A DNA stretch of 8,101 bases from Candidatus Sphingobacterium stercoripullorum. GTDB lineage: Bacteria > Bacteroidota > Bacteroidia > Sphingobacteriales > Sphingobacteriaceae. Position numbers and translations under genes: made by a program. The notes beneath the pieces are model-generated. The model was not told the DNA's origin. It made no database searches and saw nothing but the letters and a program-made list of their open reading frames with translations. This document shows, in pieces, positions 5,903 to 8,101 of this stretch (position 1 is its first letter; each line of letters opens with the position of its first letter). The DNA lies in contig DXEZ01000040.1 of assembly GCA_019114715.1 (NCBI GenBank), positions 1 through 8,101 on the forward strand, read 5' to 3'.

Positions 5903-5933
5903 CGCACATACGTCACAGTTCTCCGATTGCCAC
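5903..5933 (-). repeat. Inverted repeat copy B, upstream of tnpV
   Basis: The minus strand from 5933 reads GTGGCAATCGG, then GAGAACTGTGACGTATGTGC, nearly the same as + 1535-1566 before int. It lies 28 bases upstream of the tnpV start, in its leader or promoter. Confidence 0.65.
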
Positions 5934-5965
5934 ATTCTGTTATATCTTGTTATCAGATTTTCTTG

Positions 5966-5997
5966 CCCTTGTGTTTGCCCTTATCAGCTTCCAAGGG
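5966..5997 (+). repeat. Right arm-type integrase site
   Basis: The 23-mer 5966-5988 matches 167-189 at 21 of 23 positions in the same orientation. CAAGGG (5992-5997) follows it, as at the left end, inverted to its first six bases. Both ends thus share CCCTTG, TTTGCCCTTAT and CAAGGG in order, as expected for paired Int arm sites. Confidence 0.65.
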
Positions 5998-6050
5998 AAG
6001 AATAAAACAGTGTGAAATCGTATAATAAGTTAAGGTGAGCATTTTGCGAT

Positions 6051-6069
6051 AAACCCTTTATTTTCAAGG
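6051..6069 (+). repeat. attR core site
   Basis: AAACCCTTTATTTTCAAGG repeats the left core with one G missing. The right half (CAAGG, 6065-6069) should be host DNA and the left half element DNA. The circular form would have CCCTT-TATTTT-CAAGG. Confidence 0.75.
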
Positions 6070-6148
6070 CTTTTGGAGGATTTTATTAAAACCCTGTGAG
6101 GGTTAATAACCACTTATAAAATTGTGGTTTTCAAATTGTAATTTGTTA
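6070..6148. other. Host flank after the element: hairpins and an array box, no gene
   Basis: This stretch holds the right half of the reconstructed insertion hairpin (GGAGGATT, 6075-6082), the hairpin AACCC-TGTGA-GGGTT (6090-6104), the hairpin AACCAC/GTGGTT with a 10-base loop (6108-6129) and the post-stop box AAATTGTAATTT (6133-6144). It looks like the folded site of the last complete gene unit, interrupted by the element. Confidence 0.55.
6133..6144 (-). repeat. Array post-stop box (third copy)
   Basis: AAATTACAATTT on the minus strand begins 4 bases after the stop of the 103-aa gene. It is identical to copies at 6990-7001 and 7283-7294. A perfect partner box is not present on the element-proximal side. 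Confidence 0.6.
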
Positions 6149-6460
6149 CTATACAACCATAAATATAAATCCAAGTAAAAGTATTCCAATAAATGTAATT
6201 GATAACCATTTTCCAACCTTTGTAAACAAATTATCTTTATATTTAATAGATAATATTAGTGCTGGTATTAAAAATATAAATGAATAAAAAATAGTGTAAT
6301 GTGTTCCAGTCGCATTAGCCATATTAGACCAAGTAGGTATGTTCAATGTTGCTAAAATGTGATCTCCAACACAAACTCCAAAAATATTAAAAGCCCAAAC
6401 GAAAGCAATAATTACTAGTAACAATGACAATGAACCTATACCAATTTTTTTATTTTTCAT
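6149..6460 (-). CDS. Small membrane protein, three predicted transmembrane segments
   Basis: I do not recognise this 103-aa family. Hydrophobic segments lie at about 8-30, 55-72 and 83-102. The first loop (ATLNIPTWSNMANATGTHY) is polar and short, and SIKYKDN between segments two and three is probably cytoplasmic. The ATG at 6460 follows AGGAGG by 8 bases. An array box (6479-6490) lies 18 bases before the start. The stop is followed after 4 bases by the other box. It lies downstream of the 139-aa gene with no promoter visible between them. It is the last complete gene before the inserted element, and its original downstream neighbour has been displaced by about 5.9 kb. Confidence 0.75.
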   Translation of the reverse strand: MKNKKIGIGSLSLLLVIIAFVWAFNIFGVCVGDHILATLNIPTWSNMANATGTHYTIFYSFIFLIPALILSIKYKDNLFTKVGKWLSITFIGILLLGFIFMVV

Positions 6461-6478
6461 TACAAATACCTCCTCGAT

Positions 6479-6490
6479 AAATTACTATTT
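6479..6490 (-). repeat. Array pre-start box (supplies the stop of the 139-aa gene)
   Basis: The minus strand reads AAATAGTAATTT, identical to copies at 6922, 7256 and 8071, and lies 18 bases before the next ATG. Here it contains the stop of the upstream gene: AAA TAG TAA. There is no post-stop partner box at this junction. Confidence 0.65.
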
Positions 6491-6904
6491 CTCATCATCT
6501 AATAACTGTATTTTAATCACATCATTTATTTCTGCTGGTTCTGTTTCTTGTATACTACCAGTAAATATAATTGATATATTATCTCCTACTTCTAGCTCAT
6601 CAGCATTTATTTTAGTATGTCGCCATTCTAATTCAGTAGCCTCTGTAATTATAAACTCAAAATTTCCACGAAAGTTTATATCGTTTATATCTAAGCCTTT
6701 TACTGTTAATGCTATATTATCTATTGTAAAATTAGTATCTCTTATATCCGTAATTGTTGCATAAAAAGTTTGATATGATACCTTATGATTATCTAAGTTT
6801 TTTTCAAAATCATCATAAGCTCTCTTGTACCCTATAAAATAACTTATAATTGCCACAATTATTACCGCTATAATACATAAACATACTATTTTTTTCTTTT
6901 CCAT
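6485..6904 (-). CDS. Membrane-anchored protein with a possible OB-fold (DUF3221-like)
   Basis: This 139-aa protein has one N-terminal hydrophobic segment (about 6-25, after MEKKK), which may be a signal anchor with the remainder outside the cell. The outer part is beta-rich: FYATITDIRDTNFTIDN, then LDINDINFRGNFEFIIT, then LEVGDNISIIFTGSI, then EINDVIKIQLL. That pattern recalls DUF3221/YobA-type small OB-fold proteins, but it is a family impression, not an established match. There is no lipobox cysteine in a convincing position. The ATG at 6904 has GAGG about 5 bases upstream. Its last codons are GAG AAA TAG, with the stop inside an array box and a second in-frame stop next to it. The C-terminus may therefore be set by the repeat. 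Confidence 0.75.
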   Translation of the reverse strand: MEKKKIVCLCIIAVIIVAIISYFIGYKRAYDDFEKNLDNHKVSYQTFYATITDIRDTNFTIDNIALTVKGLDINDINFRGNFEFIITEATELEWRHTKINADELEVGDNISIIFTGSIQETEPAEINDVIKIQLLDDEK

Positions 6905-6921
6905 AATTACCTCAAAGTAAT

Positions 6922-7001
6922 AAATTACTATTTCTATTATAATATCATAAAAAGAAAAATTACTCTATACTTTCGTATAAAGTATGTGAAAATTGTAATT
7001 T
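6922..7001 (-). repeat. attC-like array site, 80 bp
   Basis: On the minus strand it runs from AAATTACAATTT (+ 7001-6990) to AAATAGTAATTT (+ 6933-6922). The ends can pair as AAATTAC/GTAATTT, an A-A mismatch, and ATTT/AAAT. The spacer contains a 7-bp hairpin, ATACTTT/AAAGTAT (+ 6967-6985), followed by a further GTAATTT. It starts one base after one stop codon and ends 17 bases before the next ATG. Confidence 0.6.
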
Positions 7002-7002
7002 A

Positions 7003-7239
7003 TTATGCTATAAAAACATTATAAATAACTACAACATATAAAAATACTGCTGTAATAACAGTTAGTATAAAACTACTATTTTCTCTACTTTTCTTATATT
7101 CAACACTTCTTAATACTAATAAAGTAGCTAATGCTAAAAACATTATTGGATTTGCAATATCAAAAGATATAACTTTTAATAATCCTAGTAATGCAAATAG
7201 CATTGTAACTATTGATAATATAATCTTTGCAATTTTCAT
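7003..7239 (-). CDS. Small membrane protein, DUF3953-like
   Basis: The product is 78 aa with three hydrophobic segments at about 5-23, 28-45 and 56-76. A charged loop, EYKKSREN, lies between the second and third. Layout and sequence (MKIAKIILSIVTMLFALLGL, MFLALATLLVL, SSFILTVITAVFLYVVVI) resemble the DUF3953 family of short Firmicute membrane proteins, whose function is unknown. The ATG at 7239 has AGGAGG 6 bases upstream. An array box ends 16 bases before the start, and the other box begins one base after the stop, so gene plus repeat form a compact unit of about 330 bp with no promoter of its own. Confidence 0.75.
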   Translation of the reverse strand: MKIAKIILSIVTMLFALLGLLKVISFDIANPIMFLALATLLVLRSVEYKKSRENSSFILTVITAVFLYVVVIYNVFIA

Positions 7240-7255
7240 TTTTTACCTCCTCCAT

Positions 7256-7294
7256 AAATTACTATTTGTTTAACAAATCAATAAATTGTAATTT
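7256..7294 (-). repeat. attC-like array site, 39 bp
   Basis: On the minus strand AAATTACAATTT (+ 7294-7283) and AAATAGTAATTT (+ 7267-7256) enclose 15 bases. The boxes pair by 7 bp, an A-A mismatch and 4 bp. Alternatively, the inner ATTTGTT-A-AACAAAT is a perfect dyad. It starts 3 bases after the hydrolase stop and ends 16 bases before the next ATG. This is the most compact of the sites. Confidence 0.65.
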
Positions 7295-7297
7295 AAA

Positions 7298-8053
7298 TTA
7301 TTTTTTTAATACTTTATTTAATGTTTTAATATGTTCTTCGGGATTAATCAGTGCATCTTCACAATGACCTTTTCCTTTTAAACAAATAGTAGTAGTATTT
7401 TGATAGTTTTTCCTCAAATAATGTGCAACTTTACGAAATAAAATCTCATTTATTTTACTACCATAAAAATAATAAATCTCTGTATTTGGTGTGTTAATAT
7501 CGCTAGGTAAATTAAATTTTCCAACTTCCTGGACACAATTAATTATTGTTTTATCTGACAGATAATCAAACAACTCTAAAAACACATCTACTTTATCTTC
7601 GCTAATAATAGTGCCAATGGCTTGTTTTATGGTTCTTTCATCTCTATTTTGAGTTTTATGAGTAATATTCAAATACCATTTTGTAAAATAATTTGTCATA
7701 AATTTATTCCAAGATAAAAGAGGAGAACTCTCTAATATTAGTTTTTCTATTTCTATATTTTTATTCTTCCAAATATAACTTGCTAAAATTCCACCCATAC
7801 TCATACCATAAATTGCAAAAACTTTATTACCATATTTAGTAATATAGTATTCTTCTAATTCTTTAGCACAAATATCGAATGATACAAAATCCTCTTTCTC
7901 ATTGATATTATGACCTGCAAGAATCGGTACAATTACACAGTAGTCATTTTTATAGTAATCAATATAATCATCCCATATTTGATATGGACTTTGAAAACCG
8001 TGAATCAAAATGATTTTCTCATTTTTGGGATTACCATATTCTAATATTTCCAT
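7298..8053 (-). CDS. Alpha/beta hydrolase
   Basis: This 251-aa serine hydrolase fold protein is probably cytoplasmic, with no signal peptide or membrane segment. It has the oxyanion-hole motif IILIHGFQ (14-21), the nucleophile elbow YGMSMGG with S85, and the late histidine GKGHCE at H230. The usual acid after strand 6 is not obvious: the expected position reads YFYGSKINEILF (195-206), where N202/E203 stand in place of the typical Asp. Glu may serve, or the acid may lie elsewhere. The substrate is unknown; esterase, lipase and thioesterase are all possible. The start at ATG 8053 has only a weak GAAAGTGAG ribosome site. An array box lies 17 bases upstream. The stop is 3 bases before the next site, giving a unit of about 815 bp. 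Confidence 0.85.
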   Translation of the reverse strand: MEILEYGNPKNEKIILIHGFQSPYQIWDDYIDYYKNDYCVIVPILAGHNINEKEDFVSFDICAKELEEYYITKYGNKVFAIYGMSMGGILASYIWKNKNIEIEKLILESSPLLSWNKFMTNYFTKWYLNITHKTQNRDERTIKQAIGTIISEDKVDVFLELFDYLSDKTIINCVQEVGKFNLPSDINTPNTEIYYFYGSKINEILFRKVAHYLRKNYQNTTTICLKGKGHCEDALINPEEHIKTLNKVLKK

Positions 8054-8070
8054 CTCAACAACTCACTTTC

Positions 8071-8082
8071 AAATTACTATTT
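8071..8082 (-). repeat. Array pre-start box upstream of the hydrolase
   Basis: AAATAGTAATTT on the minus strand is identical to copies at 7256, 6922 and 6479 and lies 17 bases before the hydrolase ATG. It supplies the stop TAG (followed by TAA) of the upstream partial gene. Confidence 0.65.
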
Positions 8083-8101
8083 ATCTATTTCTTCTAATAA
8101 T
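8077..8101 (-). CDS. C-terminal tail of an upstream gene (partial)
   Basis: On the minus strand the window opens with codons for LLEEIDK followed by TAG, in the same frame relation to the array box as at the end of the 139-aa gene. Only eight codons are visible, so the gene and product are unknown. The next gene starts 23 bases on, so the two are probably co-transcribed. Confidence 0.4.

Larger units (their letters stand above)
119..6064. mobile_element. Integrative and mobilizable element (IME), about 5.9 kb
   Basis: The element carries integrase, XRE regulator, excisionase, relaxase, a PadR/DUF2812 cargo operon and TnpV. Near-identical direct cores (AAACCCTTGTATTTTCAAGG at 110-129; AAACCCTTTATTTTCAAGG at 6051-6069) mark its ends, and 23-bp arm-type repeats lie just inside each end. 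The crossover should fall in the shared TATTTT (119-124 and 6059-6064). The backbone is GC-richer than the flanks. There is no replication initiator, coupling protein or secretion gene, so transfer must depend on a co-resident conjugative element. TnpV and the relaxase type point to Clostridia. Exact ends are inferred from the repeats. Confidence 0.85.

Noticed and set aside
5876..5935. N-terminal extension of TnpV from ATG 5935
   Set aside because: GGAGG lies 9 bases before the inner ATG 5875, where family similarity begins. The extension covers the repeat shared with the int leader.
119..6064. Full conjugative element (ICE)
   Set aside because: No coupling protein, VirB4-like ATPase, other secretion gene or replication initiator is present. 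There is only a relaxase and recombination genes.
6133..8082. CRISPR array
   Set aside because: The repeated 12-mers are spaced by whole genes of differing length, come as two different box types and have no cas genes nearby.

Overview
The window looks like a low-GC Firmicute, probably a clostridial or related gut anaerobe; the species cannot be fixed from this sequence. It holds a complete mobilizable element of about 5.9 kb, richer in GC and with Clostridia-type mobile-element genes, set into very AT-rich host DNA. Host DNA occupies roughly 1-112 and 6070-8101. The element lies between near-identical core sites at 110-129 and 6051-6069.

Element layout, left to right: left end with a core site and arm-type repeats (about 110-203); tyrosine integrase (212-1510, minus); a leader that can fold in two exclusive ways (1535-1612); XRE-family regulator (1633-2283, minus); a divergent control region with two good promoters and three copies of a GTTGCAAAATGAG-type operator (2308-2448); excisionase (2465-2680, plus); a hairpin-rich stretch that is the best oriT candidate (about 2700-2896); a MobA/MobL-type relaxase (2961-4367, plus); a cargo operon of a PadR regulator and a DUF2812 membrane protein (5357-4505, minus) bounded by two terminators; tnpV (5498-5875, minus); and the right end. 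There is no replication protein, coupling protein or type IV secretion gene. It should therefore excise with its own Int and Xis and be mobilized by a helper: an IME rather than an ICE.

Joining the two host flanks across the shared TATTTT gives a long hairpin with 17 of 18 positions paired and TATTTT as the loop. The element therefore appears to have entered the loop of a host hairpin, either a terminator or a recombination site.

The right flank is the most unusual part. Four complete small genes and the tail of a fifth lie head to tail on the minus strand. An identical 12-mer (AAATAGTAATTT, read on the minus strand) lies 16-18 bases before each of the four start codons. A second 12-mer (AAATTACAATTT) lies 1-4 bases after the stop codon of three of the genes. 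The two boxes can pair as AAATTAC/GTAATTT, an A-A mismatch, then ATTT/AAAT, and enclose a spacer of variable length containing its own hairpin. Compact one-gene units separated by imperfect folded repeats resemble an integron cassette array with attC sites, but the boxes do not fit the classical GTTRRRY core and no integron integrase lies in the window. The mobile element sits in the hairpin-rich region after the last complete unit.
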